From positions 1 to 15,275 of the forward strand of contig CANQOD010000011.1 of NCBI GenBank assembly GCA_947625395.1: a stretch of 15,275 nucleotides of DNA. The letters are read 5' to 3'. Below the pieces are notes generated by a model. That model saw only the letters and a program-made list of their open reading frames with translations, was not told the origin of the DNA and searched no databases. This DNA comes from an uncultured Bacilli bacterium (GTDB taxonomy: Bacteria; Bacillota_I; Bacilli_A; RF39; UBA660). This document shows, piece after piece, positions 1 through 8,124 of the stretch (within the stretch, counting starts at the first letter, position 1; each line of letters begins with the position of its first letter). A program made the position numbers and the translations under genes.

Positions 1-5
1 GTGTT

Positions 6-1643
6 CTATTTTTGCACTTTCTTTCTTTTGAAAAACTTTTGTATAAAGTCTTCTAAATTACAGCCAAATATTTCTTTAAATGTATTTGTTTTTATTGTAA
101 TATAGAAGTAAATCAGCATACCTAAACTTGCATAAATAACAATAACAATGAAAGAATATAAACGATTACCAGATAATGGAATAAAGATTTTTAAAAGAGA
201 AAGTACTAAACTCATACAAAGACAAGCTAAAATGGAAATCCCCATGTGTTTCCAAGTACTTTCAAAAGAGGTATGTACTTTCTTTTTAAGGGCTATTAAA
301 CTGACAATGATAGGAACAAGATAAGCAATAATCGTTACAGTAATAGGTCCATAATAAGCAGGAAGTCCTATCTTTGCAAAGCAGATAATAGAAGGAACAT
401 TCAAAATAAGCTTGGTAAACAGTCCTAAAAGAATGGCAGTGTTTGCGGCTTTATGATCATCTACAGCTTGCAAAACAGTATGTAAGTTGAGAAAGATGGA
501 ATAAAATAAAGCTGTTATAATACTATATGAAAATACACTGACACCTAGTTGGCTTTTTCCGTAAAAGATACACCAAACAGGTTCTGCTAGGAAAGCGAGA
601 CCAATGACCATTGGTAGTACAAAGTAAATAATAATTTGTAAGGTCTTATTGATTTTATTGTTAACCGCTTTTTCATTTTTTTTCACATAATCACTGGTAA
701 TATTTGGAAGAACAGAAACTACTAATCCGGAAGCAATGGCAGTTACAATAACGTTTAATTTTGCTCCCCAAGTTGTGATATTGGAAAGGACTGCTTCGGC
801 ATTCTGCGTACTTAGATGCGTATATTTCACCAGTGGTTTTACAATACTAAACATATCAATTGTATTGTATAAAGGAACTGCAATAGAAACAATTACAAAA
901 GGAATTGTATAAACAATTAACTGTTTTAATAACTGACGATTAGAAATTTTTTGCTCTTCTTTGGAAATTGGGATGTTTTTTTCTTTTTTTCGTTCTTCTT
1001 TCATTTTCTTTTCTAGATAGAAGAAAGCAACAATGGCTCCAGCAGTAGCACCAAAAACGGCAATTCCAACTGCTTCTTTGGTTCCCCATAGTTGCATTGC
1101 AAAATAACTTCCTACAATAATCACAATCACACGAATGAGTTGTTCAATAACTTGGCTAACAGATGAAGGAGTAATATATTTATGTCCTTGTAAATAGCCT
1201 CGCATTGCACTGAGAATTGTACAAATTAGAATAGCTGTTGTGGAAACACGTAAAACAAAGGTAATATCGGCTTTTGAATTTCCGCCTTGAATTCCTCCAA
1301 TAATGGCTTCTGCAATTGCCGGAGCTCCAACAAATAAGATAATGGTTGAGAGAACGGCCATGACAAATGTGATTTGAATGGCAATTCGATAAGTCCTTTT
1401 TTTCGCATCTTCATACCCCAATGAATGGTATTCACTAATCATTTTACTAATCGCAAGTGGAATACCAACAGTTGAAAATTGCAAGAATAACATATAAATA
1501 TTGTAAGCATATCCATAAAGAGCCCTTCCATTAGTTCCGATAATGGCATGGAATGGAATCACGTAAATAATTCCTAGAATTTTACTAATAACAATACAGA
1601 GGGTGGAAATCATCGCACCTTTTATAAAAGTATCTTTTTTCAT
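6..1643 (-). CDS. murJ: Lipid II flippase MurJ/YtgP-type (polysaccharide biosynthesis protein, MOP superfamily)
   Basis: Integral membrane protein of 545 residues (546 if the first of two adjacent ATGs is used), the usual length for YtgP-type MurJ proteins, which flip lipid II across the cytoplasmic membrane for peptidoglycan synthesis. Visible family traits: an N-terminal KGA...SKILGIIYVIPF segment, then RALYGYAYNIY and STVGIPLAISKMISEY (about residues 41-73), a RGYLQGHKYITP...QVIEQLIRV block (about 149-173), about 14 hydrophobic segments, and a charged cytosolic loop (about 214-240, Lys/Glu-rich). I prefer the start at 1643 over 1646. The SD-like GGTGAT lies directly against the first ATG but five bases (counted from GGTG) before the second, the same spacing as at the gene starting at 9570. 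It has its own promoter and diverges from the giant gene. The related sporulation protein SpoVB is the main alternative, but the motifs look like YtgP. Confidence 0.88.
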   Translation of the reverse strand: MKKDTFIKGAMISTLCIVISKILGIIYVIPFHAIIGTNGRALYGYAYNIYMLFLQFSTVGIPLAISKMISEYHSLGYEDAKKRTYRIAIQITFVMAVLSTIILFVGAPAIAEAIIGGIQGGNSKADITFVLRVSTTAILICTILSAMRGYLQGHKYITPSSVSQVIEQLIRVIVIIVGSYFAMQLWGTKEAVGIAVFGATAGAIVAFFYLEKKMKEERKKEKNIPISKEEQKISNRQLLKQLIVYTIPFVIVSIAVPLYNTIDMFSIVKPLVKYTHLSTQNAEAVLSNITTWGAKLNVIVTAIASGLVVSVLPNITSDYVKKNEKAVNNKINKTLQIIIYFVLPMVIGLAFLAEPVWCIFYGKSQLGVSVFSYSIITALFYSIFLNLHTVLQAVDDHKAANTAILLGLFTKLILNVPSIICFAKIGLPAYYGPITVTIIAYLVPIIVSLIALKKKVHTSFESTWKHMGISILACLCMSLVLSLLKIFIPLSGNRLYSFIVIVIYASLGMLIYFYITIKTNTFKEIFGCNLEDFIQKFFKRKKVQK

Positions 1644-1662
1644 CATATCACCAACTATATCT

Positions 1663-1691
1663 ATTATAGACGAAAAATATAAAATCTACAA
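1663..1691 (-). promoter_or_regulatory. Sigma-A-type promoter of murJ
   Basis: On the minus strand a TATAAT -10 (1663-1668) lies 17 bases from a TTGTAG -35 (1686-1691). Transcription would start near 1656, giving a leader of only about a dozen bases before the SD and start codon. The -35 box directly abuts the -35 of the opposing promoter. Confidence 0.65.
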
Positions 1692-1720
1692 TTGAATAAG
1701 TGAAAGAAAATAGTTATAAT
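1692..1720 (+). promoter_or_regulatory. Sigma-A-type promoter of the giant gene
   Basis: TTGAAT -35 (1692-1697), a 17-base spacer and a perfect TATAAT -10 (1715-1720). A strong SD (AGGAGG, 1732-1737) follows, eight bases before the ATG at 1746. This reads as an ordinary, efficiently expressed gene, not a silent cassette. Confidence 0.7.
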
Positions 1721-1745
1721 TAAGATAAAATAGGAGGAGATAGGA

Positions 1746-4700
1746 ATGGCAAACATTAGAGTGAATGTCAATATCCCAAAAGGCATTAAGATGAATTCTC
1801 AAATTAATGACATGAATGAGACTATTGAACAAATGAATGCAAAAATAGATTCCTATGCTCCTTCTAGTCAAACAAAAACGCAAACTGAGACAATGAATAT
1901 GGATGTGTTTACAAAACCAGTAGAAGAATATCAAAAATCCACCTCTACAGTCGAGTCCCAACAAACCACTAAGAATGAAAACATGGATGTGTTTAAAGAA
2001 CCTCTGAAGCAATATGAAAATACGAAAATGGGACAAAGTGTCACTAGTGGAGAAGGAAAAAAGGCAACATCTATTTCTGTATCCCAAACAGGCACAATGA
2101 AAGGAACTGGTTATCAGACAACTGGAGGAACTTCTTTTAATCAAGGAAGTAGTAGTATGCTTGGTGGTCAAGGGAACATGAAAACATCCTCTGCAACTTC
2201 AACGTTAAATGCAATGTCAGGAAGTGATGCTTTTAAAGAGAGAGGACGTAATACAGCGACTTCAATTACAGATAGTACACAAGAGAATAGAGAAGGCATC
2301 GCTCATGGTGTGAATGTTCAGACAGAGATAGAAGAGATGGATAGCGTATATCAAGTGGAAGAACACTTAAATGAAAGCATGGAACTTTATGGCCAGGAAT
2401 TAGAACAACAGATCAAGAGTTATCAAGAGATCATTGCCCATATAGAAGAGCAAATTAAAAAGTATGAAGAGTTAGGATATAATGATGGCGGTGTTCCATT
2501 TAAAGAATACTATGAAAGCTATCAAAAAGCGCTTACAGAATTAGAATGGACATTCACGGAAAGGGCAGTTCAATATCAAGGTTATTGTAGTGAAGAAAAA
2601 TTACAAGAATTAGGGGTTACACAAGAAGAATTATCGAAGATGTCTGTACCAGAAATTGTAGAGTTATGTAAGAAAAAAGATAGTGAATATTTAAAATCAT
2701 TAGGAGATGTGAATACTTTAAAAGAATTCTTAGATCAAGAAGTAAAAGCCAAAACAGGACTAGGAAGTTATGAAGAATATGTTACAATACTTTCAAATCT
2801 CCAAACGGATTTAGCAAATTGTAATGCGGCATTGTATCAAACAATGCAGTTAAAAAAGGCAGCAAAATATCAACTTTTAAGGGTAGAATTAGAAGATAAA
2901 GAAATCGAAGCAGGAAAGATAGAAAAAGAGATTGTCAATCAAAGTTTGTTGTTTAATGGATATGCATATGAGATTGATTATAAAGCTTATCAAAATAATG
3001 GAGGAACATTAAGCCCATTAGAGTTTTTGATTGAGGTAAAAGAAACGTATCCGGAATATGAAATTAAAATAGAAGATAAAGAGTTATTAGAACACTTTCT
3101 TGCCTATGGAGAACAAGATAAAAATCTTATTAAAATATATTTGTACTTAGCACAGAATGGAAATAAAGAACTTGCACAACAATATTTAGAAGATATTCAA
3201 TCTGATATTAATAATTATATAGGATACCAACAAGCACTCGCTTTCTTAAAAACATTAAAAACAGATCAAGAAGGAAAATACAATTATAAAGATATCGTGA
3301 ATCATTTTAAGGTCAGTAGAAAAGGATTCGCAGATGGTGTTGAAATGTTTGGAGAAGGAATGATTAACTTCTCAGATTTAGTATTGTCTTTTTTTAATCA
3401 AGGGAAAGAAGAACGAATTTATAGTGTAAACGAATACGAGAGTATGTATATCTTACAAGCACTACAACAAGGAGAACTAAAAATCGGAGAAGAAAATAGT
3501 CAAGAAGAAATCACGAGCAATCCATTCAACTTATTAGACAATAATTATGAAATTAGTCAAAGTATAGGAAACATGACACCATCCATGGCGGTAGGTTTAT
3601 TATTGACTCCAATCTTTGGACCAGAAATAGCTCCAATGTTTGGTACAGCAACGATGGGTGCATCCGCAGCAGGAGGAAGTTATCATCAAGCGTTAGTAGA
3701 AGGACGTGGAAAATGGGACGCTATTTTCTATGGAATTCTATCAGGATTATCAGAAGCAACATTAGAATATGCATTAGGTGCTATTCCAGGCTTAAGTAAA
3801 CTGATGGATGAAAATATACGAATGACATTTAAAGAATTCTGTAAACGAATGGTTTCAGAGGGAATAGAAGAAGGAACACAAGAATGGATAGATGGTCTTT
3901 TAAAAACAGGACTATTTGGGGACGAATTTAATGTTGAAGAAATCAGTAAAAATTCATTAAAGAGTGCATTGTATGGAGCAATTACAGCAATGATTATGAA
4001 TGGAGCTCATATCGGTATGAATCAAACGCTTAACTTTGCCGAACAATCATTTGAAATGAGTGAATTAGGGAAAATGGATATTCAAGAGTTACTGGGATAT
4101 GAAAAAGAGTTAAAAGAAAAACTAGAAGGAAAAGAAACAGAGGAATATTTAAAACAAAGAGAAAATAAAGACAATAAGAAAATCGATCCCAAAATAGAAA
4201 AGATACTTGCCAAAATATACATGGCACAACAAGTATTAAAGACAAAAATAAATCAGGTAATTGAGCAACAAACAAGTTCAAAAACAAATCATTCAACGGA
4301 AATAAAAGAAATGCAAAATCAGGAACTCATAGAGGATTTTACACAATTATCTAATATATCAATTAAAGATCCTACTAATGTTTCTTCAGATGTGAAAGAA
4401 ATGTTTAGTAAAATATTAACAAAGCTGGGTATAAATGAAAATATAGATTTTGATTATACAGATGAACAAATGATGGAAAATATATGTTTAAAACTTTCAA
4501 CAGTTTTAACGGAAGAAGAATATCGAAAATTATTTGATCAGTTAGACTTGAATACGCTTTTATTATTTCCAAATTCAGAACTTCGTCATGAATATATTTT
4601 AAAACAAGTGTCTGGACAGAATTTACATAATGTATATGTATTAGAACAAGCTATAAAAGATGCAACGAATATGCAAAATAAAATAGAGCTATTAAGTATT

Positions 4701-7631
4701 GCAATTGATCAATTTTCACATTTTCAAACTTTAAACATTCTTAATGATTTTAAACTAACAAATGAGGAATATGAACTGTTATTTAATTATATTCCAAAAG
4801 AAAAATTTCTTGATATAATGATGTCTGGAAAAAGTGAGAGTGTAGAAAAAATACTCGATGCAGTTCCTCTTAGTGAACTTAGTTTTTCTCTATCTGACAT
4901 TCTTTCAAATAGAAATTTTGCAACAGCTTTAGAAAATTTAGGGATTCAAGAAATCAATAAATTTAATCAAGAAAACAATCATGCACTTACAGTTAACAAT
5001 GTGTTAGATCTTGATGGGTATTGCCAAATGTATCAAACGAATGGAGATTTCTATTCTCTTGTTAGAGATGCCTTAATCAAACAAAAAATTAGAAATCTTA
5101 ATTTGAGACTTTTTTCTTCTACCTTTAAAAATAGAAATTCTGACTTGTATCTTCCAGATAATGCACCTTTAGATCTCCAAGCATATTACTATAGGCAAGC
5201 TATAACGCCTATGTTACTGATAGAACATCCTGAATGGGTTCGTTATTTAGAAAATACTTCTTTATATGCAATACGAGTTCCTAATATTACTACCAATAAT
5301 GGAAATGCTTTTTTTGTTGAACTACAAGAAAGTTTGGGATTTCATGATGCAATGGATATTATATTGGAATATGCTCATTTTTGGGATAAAATGCGTATAA
5401 AATTTACAAATGCCTTACCTCGTACTGCTACAGAAATAAAACAGATTTTAAATAGGGAATTGCACAGATTAGTTACACTTAATGATACTGCGTACAATGA
5501 AAATATTGTTCCCCAAAGTTTTAAAAAACAATATCCAGAATTATTCTTACCCGAAGATATGCCTCAAGATTTAAAAGAAAAATTTTATCATCGTGAATTT
5601 AGCGTTGAAGACTATTTATCTATGAGAGAAAATAATCCAGAATTGTTTTCTAAATTCGAAAAAGTAGATATTACTATTTCTTTAGATTTTAGATATAAAA
5701 AATTTTCAGGACTATTTGAAAATAATGTTTTTTTAGATTTAGTAGACAAATATTGGAATATATTGGATTTGGATATACAGTTTTTAAACTATGTGAGACA
5801 ATATAAAAAGAGTACTCCTCTTACGAAAGAAGAAACTTGTACGATCATTTATGATTATTTTAAGAAAAGCGGGAAACTTTATTGTATTGATATATTAGAT
5901 AAATTTGGATTTAAAAATAGTGAAGTAGAAACTTTAATGGATTACTTGAGAGAGTTATTTAAAGTACGACCAGAACTTAATTTAGATAATCCTGCCTTAA
6001 ATGCAAATTTGTTAACTCAAAAAATGGTAGAAGACTATGGTTATCCTATTTTAAATGCAGTGTTGGAGTATAATAGTGGTGCTGATCAGGTTTTAATTCA
6101 AGGAATTAACGAAAATGATACTCTTCTAAAAGAATGGGTTTCTTATATTCAAAAATTATCAATTTATGATAAGAAATTTTTACATCATGCTTTATTGTCA
6201 TATGAAAATACAAAGACTTTAATTAAAGATATTCTGGATAAAAATATTAAGTTGAATGATGCTCAACAACAAAATTTATTAGAAATCATTTCAGAAAACA
6301 ATCAATATCATTTAGAGAGTGTAGAAGATTTGAATCAGTATATGAAAAAGAGATATGAAGCTTTACAAAAAGGATTAAATTCATCACAAATTTCAACTGT
6401 AAAAGATAGTATTTTAAAAATTTTGTTTAATTCATCTTTGGAGAATATGGAAAAGACATTCCAAGAATATGGCTTTTCAGAGCCATTGTTTATTGACGAA
6501 ATTTTAGTGAAAGAAAAAGTGATTACGCCAACAGAAGAAGCTGTTTTACAAATTATGAATATGATTCATGAAGAAACTGATATTACAAAATTACGTGAAA
6601 AATTTCAGGAAGTAATTAAATTAGGTAGTATAGAAACTACATATTCTAGGCTATGTCAAAAAGTAAGAAAATATTATGGAAAATTACTTGCAGATAGTTT
6701 ATTTAAAGATAGTGAACATATCAAAGAGAATGGAAGTGGCATAAACTATTCATCTATCAATGGAATGGACATGGCTGGTTCGAATAATATTCATGGAAAG
6801 CCGATGACGAGTAGTGATTTAGTTAAAGTAGTGGAATTAAAAGGAATCGATTTTAAATTATTGGTTCATAAATTAAGTTCATTTGATTTTACTTTTCAAA
6901 ATTATGCAAGCCAAATTATCAAAAATCCTGCTTTATGGAATCTATTAGAAGGAGCATCAACGATATCTACTAGTATGATTAGTAATAATCATATGAATAC
7001 TGTTTCTGGAAACAATTCTGTATTTTATGGTTTTAATGAAATTAGTGATGATGCGTTGTTATTAATGGGAAGAGAAGATATTTTTGTCGAACATGGTGGA
7101 AGAAAATTAGAACCGACAAGTAGAATAAATGAATATATGCCTCCAGATGTTTTGCAAGCTGTCTCAACTATTTATAATGAAATTGCATTAGATAGAAAAG
7201 GGAGTGGACAAAGCGCATATGATGGTCGAATTCAACCTAATTGCATTGTTTGTTTTGATCAGATCGATGATGCATCGATTACAGCAGCACAATATTTTGA
7301 TATTCCAATTTACTTAATAGATAAAGCAGCATATTTAGAAAAAACAAACAATCAAAATGCAGCTTACCGTTCGCATAATATTACGTCATTTTCTAAAGAA
7401 GATGTTAAAAAGGTATTATTTGAAATGGATGGTTCCTTTACTGAAAGATATGGGACTGTTTTATCCTTGATTGATGAAGCGGTGACAAAGAAAATGATTC
7501 ACCCAAAAACAGCAATTCAATGTTTACAAGAAGTGAAAAAACAGGTAGCATATTATTTAGCACATAACAATTCACTCATTAATTTAGATATAATTGATAA
7601 TCGAATAAGGGAATTAGAAAGTATAAAGTAG
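1746..7631 (+). CDS. Giant 1961-residue polymorphic-toxin/effector-like protein, function unknown
   Basis: Function not recognised. Seen, in order: a short strand-like N-terminus; two copies of NMDVF-x2-P-x3-Y (51-63, 79-90); a Ser/Thr/Gly-rich linker (about 95-185); coiled-coil-rich helices (about 195-520); and a Gly/Ala-rich amphipathic region (about 525-757). The last includes YEISQSIGNMTPSMAVG, GASAAGGSYHQAL, YGILSGLSEATLEYALG and EGIEEGTQEWID, a pattern I know from the middle of large LXG/WXG-type polymorphic toxins of Bacillota. Then come about 900 mostly helical residues with a duplicated LPxxxPxxL...Y/F-Y segment, and a C-terminal alpha/beta domain (about 1690-1880) with DFKLLVHKL, ISTSMIS, YNEIALDR and PNCIVCF...IPIYLID. 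A final helical tail follows. There is no signal peptide and no LXG/WXG motif, so the export route is unclear. AGGAGG eight bases upstream fixes the start. From about 4300 on, the DNA is much richer in A+T. A secreted toxin, a surface protein or a structural giant protein all remain possible. Confidence 0.9.
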   Translation: MANIRVNVNIPKGIKMNSQINDMNETIEQMNAKIDSYAPSSQTKTQTETMNMDVFTKPVEEYQKSTSTVESQQTTKNENMDVFKEPLKQYENTKMGQSVTSGEGKKATSISVSQTGTMKGTGYQTTGGTSFNQGSSSMLGGQGNMKTSSATSTLNAMSGSDAFKERGRNTATSITDSTQENREGIAHGVNVQTEIEEMDSVYQVEEHLNESMELYGQELEQQIKSYQEIIAHIEEQIKKYEELGYNDGGVPFKEYYESYQKALTELEWTFTERAVQYQGYCSEEKLQELGVTQEELSKMSVPEIVELCKKKDSEYLKSLGDVNTLKEFLDQEVKAKTGLGSYEEYVTILSNLQTDLANCNAALYQTMQLKKAAKYQLLRVELEDKEIEAGKIEKEIVNQSLLFNGYAYEIDYKAYQNNGGTLSPLEFLIEVKETYPEYEIKIEDKELLEHFLAYGEQDKNLIKIYLYLAQNGNKELAQQYLEDIQSDINNYIGYQQALAFLKTLKTDQEGKYNYKDIVNHFKVSRKGFADGVEMFGEGMINFSDLVLSFFNQGKEERIYSVNEYESMYILQALQQGELKIGEENSQEEITSNPFNLLDNNYEISQSIGNMTPSMAVGLLLTPIFGPEIAPMFGTATMGASAAGGSYHQALVEGRGKWDAIFYGILSGLSEATLEYALGAIPGLSKLMDENIRMTFKEFCKRMVSEGIEEGTQEWIDGLLKTGLFGDEFNVEEISKNSLKSALYGAITAMIMNGAHIGMNQTLNFAEQSFEMSELGKMDIQELLGYEKELKEKLEGKETEEYLKQRENKDNKKIDPKIEKILAKIYMAQQVLKTKINQVIEQQTSSKTNHSTEIKEMQNQELIEDFTQLSNISIKDPTNVSSDVKEMFSKILTKLGINENIDFDYTDEQMMENICLKLSTVLTEEEYRKLFDQLDLNTLLLFPNSELRHEYILKQVSGQNLHNVYVLEQAIKDATNMQNKIELLSIAIDQFSHFQTLNILNDFKLTNEEYELLFNYIPKEKFLDIMMSGKSESVEKILDAVPLSELSFSLSDILSNRNFATALENLGIQEINKFNQENNHALTVNNVLDLDGYCQMYQTNGDFYSLVRDALIKQKIRNLNLRLFSSTFKNRNSDLYLPDNAPLDLQAYYYRQAITPMLLIEHPEWVRYLENTSLYAIRVPNITTNNGNAFFVELQESLGFHDAMDIILEYAHFWDKMRIKFTNALPRTATEIKQILNRELHRLVTLNDTAYNENIVPQSFKKQYPELFLPEDMPQDLKEKFYHREFSVEDYLSMRENNPELFSKFEKVDITISLDFRYKKFSGLFENNVFLDLVDKYWNILDLDIQFLNYVRQYKKSTPLTKEETCTIIYDYFKKSGKLYCIDILDKFGFKNSEVETLMDYLRELFKVRPELNLDNPALNANLLTQKMVEDYGYPILNAVLEYNSGADQVLIQGINENDTLLKEWVSYIQKLSIYDKKFLHHALLSYENTKTLIKDILDKNIKLNDAQQQNLLEIISENNQYHLESVEDLNQYMKKRYEALQKGLNSSQISTVKDSILKILFNSSLENMEKTFQEYGFSEPLFIDEILVKEKVITPTEEAVLQIMNMIHEETDITKLREKFQEVIKLGSIETTYSRLCQKVRKYYGKLLADSLFKDSEHIKENGSGINYSSINGMDMAGSNNIHGKPMTSSDLVKVVELKGIDFKLLVHKLSSFDFTFQNYASQIIKNPALWNLLEGASTISTSMISNNHMNTVSGNNSVFYGFNEISDDALLLMGREDIFVEHGGRKLEPTSRINEYMPPDVLQAVSTIYNEIALDRKGSGQSAYDGRIQPNCIVCFDQIDDASITAAQYFDIPIYLIDKAAYLEKTNNQNAAYRSHNITSFSKEDVKKVLFEMDGSFTERYGTVLSLIDEAVTKKMIHPKTAIQCLQEVKKQVAYYLAHNNSLINLDIIDNRIRELESIK
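1896..2015 (+). repeat. Tandem NMDVF peptide repeat within the giant protein
   Basis: Residues 51-63 (NMDVFTKPVEEYQ) and 79-90 (NMDVFKEPLKQY) are two copies of a short motif, 28 residues apart, in a Ser/Thr/Gln-rich disordered stretch. Codons differ moderately between copies, so the conservation looks like protein-level selection more than a fresh duplication. It may be a docking or export motif; this is inference. Confidence 0.7.
5142..5660 (+). repeat. Degenerate LPxxxPxxL repeat pair in the giant protein
   Basis: Two diverged copies begin at residues about 1133 and 1265. The first has DLYLPDNAPLDLQAYYYRQ and the second has ELFLPEDMPQDLKEKFYHRE. In each, an Asn/Glu-Pro-Glu segment and a hydrophobic strand follow (HPEWVRYL in the first, NNPELFSKF in the second). 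The spacing of about 132 residues suggests repeated helical modules. Confidence 0.6.
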
Positions 7632-7640
7632 GTGTGATTG

Positions 7641-7805
7641 ATGATGGAAGAAAAAGAAGAATTGACAGAGCAAGAAAAAATTCTAAAAATGCTAGAAATT
7701 TTGTCTGAAAAAACGGATAATATGCAGGAAAGAGAAAAGCTAATTGTGTTAAGAGACAAAATGATACAACAAGAAAATGAATCAAGTGGTAAAGCAAAAA
7801 GATAA
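7641..7805 (+). CDS. Small charged helical protein (54 aa) directly behind the giant gene
   Basis: Unrecognised 54-residue ORF beginning MMEEKEELTEQEK and ending GKAKR. It starts 9 bases after the stop of the giant gene, preceded by an SD-like AGGTG (GGTG 7631-7634), so it should be co-transcribed and possibly translationally coupled. The protein is rich in Glu, Lys and Gln with Leu/Ile/Met at heptad-like spacing, which suggests a single amphipathic helix or short coiled coil. It has no signal peptide, membrane segment or cysteines. A terminator lies immediately after its stop codon, which supports it as a real last gene of a two-gene operon. Its position is where an immunity or chaperone protein would sit in a toxin operon, but nothing in the sequence proves that. 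Confidence 0.65.
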   Translation: MMEEKEELTEQEKILKMLEILSEKTDNMQEREKLIVLRDKMIQQENESSGKAKR

Positions 7806-7806
7806 T

Positions 7807-7846
7807 AAAAAAAGGAACTATTACTTTTCATTTAGTTCCTTTTTTA
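7807..7846. terminator. Bidirectional intrinsic terminator
   Basis: AGGAACTA (7813-7820) pairs with TAGTTCCT (7833-7840) around a 12-base loop. The stem is extended by an A-run on the left and a T-run on the right, so it has a U-tract in both transcription directions. It ends the giant-gene operon on the plus strand and the convergent 76-aa gene on the minus strand. Confidence 0.88.
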
Positions 7847-7848
7847 TG

Positions 7849-8079
7849 TTAAATCATATAATGACTGCTTTCATCACTATATTCACGTCCTGTAGATAAA
7901 GGTACAGGATAGCCACCTTCAAGTTTACGAACTCTTGCTTCCAATCGTTCTACTTGCCGTTCAAGTCTTGTGACTTTCCTTTCTAGCTTATCATAAGGAT
8001 TCATTGGTCCTGGTTGATTGGGATACATATTGGGATTTCCTTGATTCGGATACATTGGATTAAAAGTATTTGGATACAT
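7849..8079 (-). CDS. Small Pro/Asn/Tyr-rich coiled-coil protein (76 aa)
   Basis: Not recognised as a named family. The N-terminal 30 residues are low-complexity with repeated MYPNQ/NPNMYPNQ units. Residues about 31-54 form a regular heptad helix (KLERKVTRLERQVERLEARV), and a polar tail rich in Ser, Glu and Tyr ends the protein. This layout, a sticky Pro/Asn/Tyr head on a short coiled coil, recalls small spore-coat or surface-assembly proteins of Bacilli, but no spore gene is nearby. It is a real gene rather than a shadow: an SD-like AAAGGA lies eight bases before the ATG, codons are used normally, and the two-way terminator follows its stop closely. It diverges from trmB. Confidence 0.75.
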   Translation of the reverse strand: MYPNTFNPMYPNQGNPNMYPNQPGPMNPYDKLERKVTRLERQVERLEARVRKLEGGYPVPLSTGREYSDESSHYMI

Positions 8080-8124
8080 AGATACCGTCCTTTCAATTTA
8101 TTCTATGTGGGAAAGATAAAAATG

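Noticed and set aside
1686..2171. Minus-strand ORF of 161 codons rich in Cys, His, Phe and Leu
   Set aside because: It lies opposite the well-supported 5' end of the giant gene and runs through its promoter. Its composition is the typical antisense of Lys/Glu/Thr-rich coding DNA, and it has no ribosome binding site or recognisable motif.
1746..7631. Giant gene as a phage tail tape-measure protein
   Set aside because: The length and coiled coils fit, but no capsid, tail, portal, lysis or integrase genes lie nearby, and the gene has a separate promoter and terminator among housekeeping genes.
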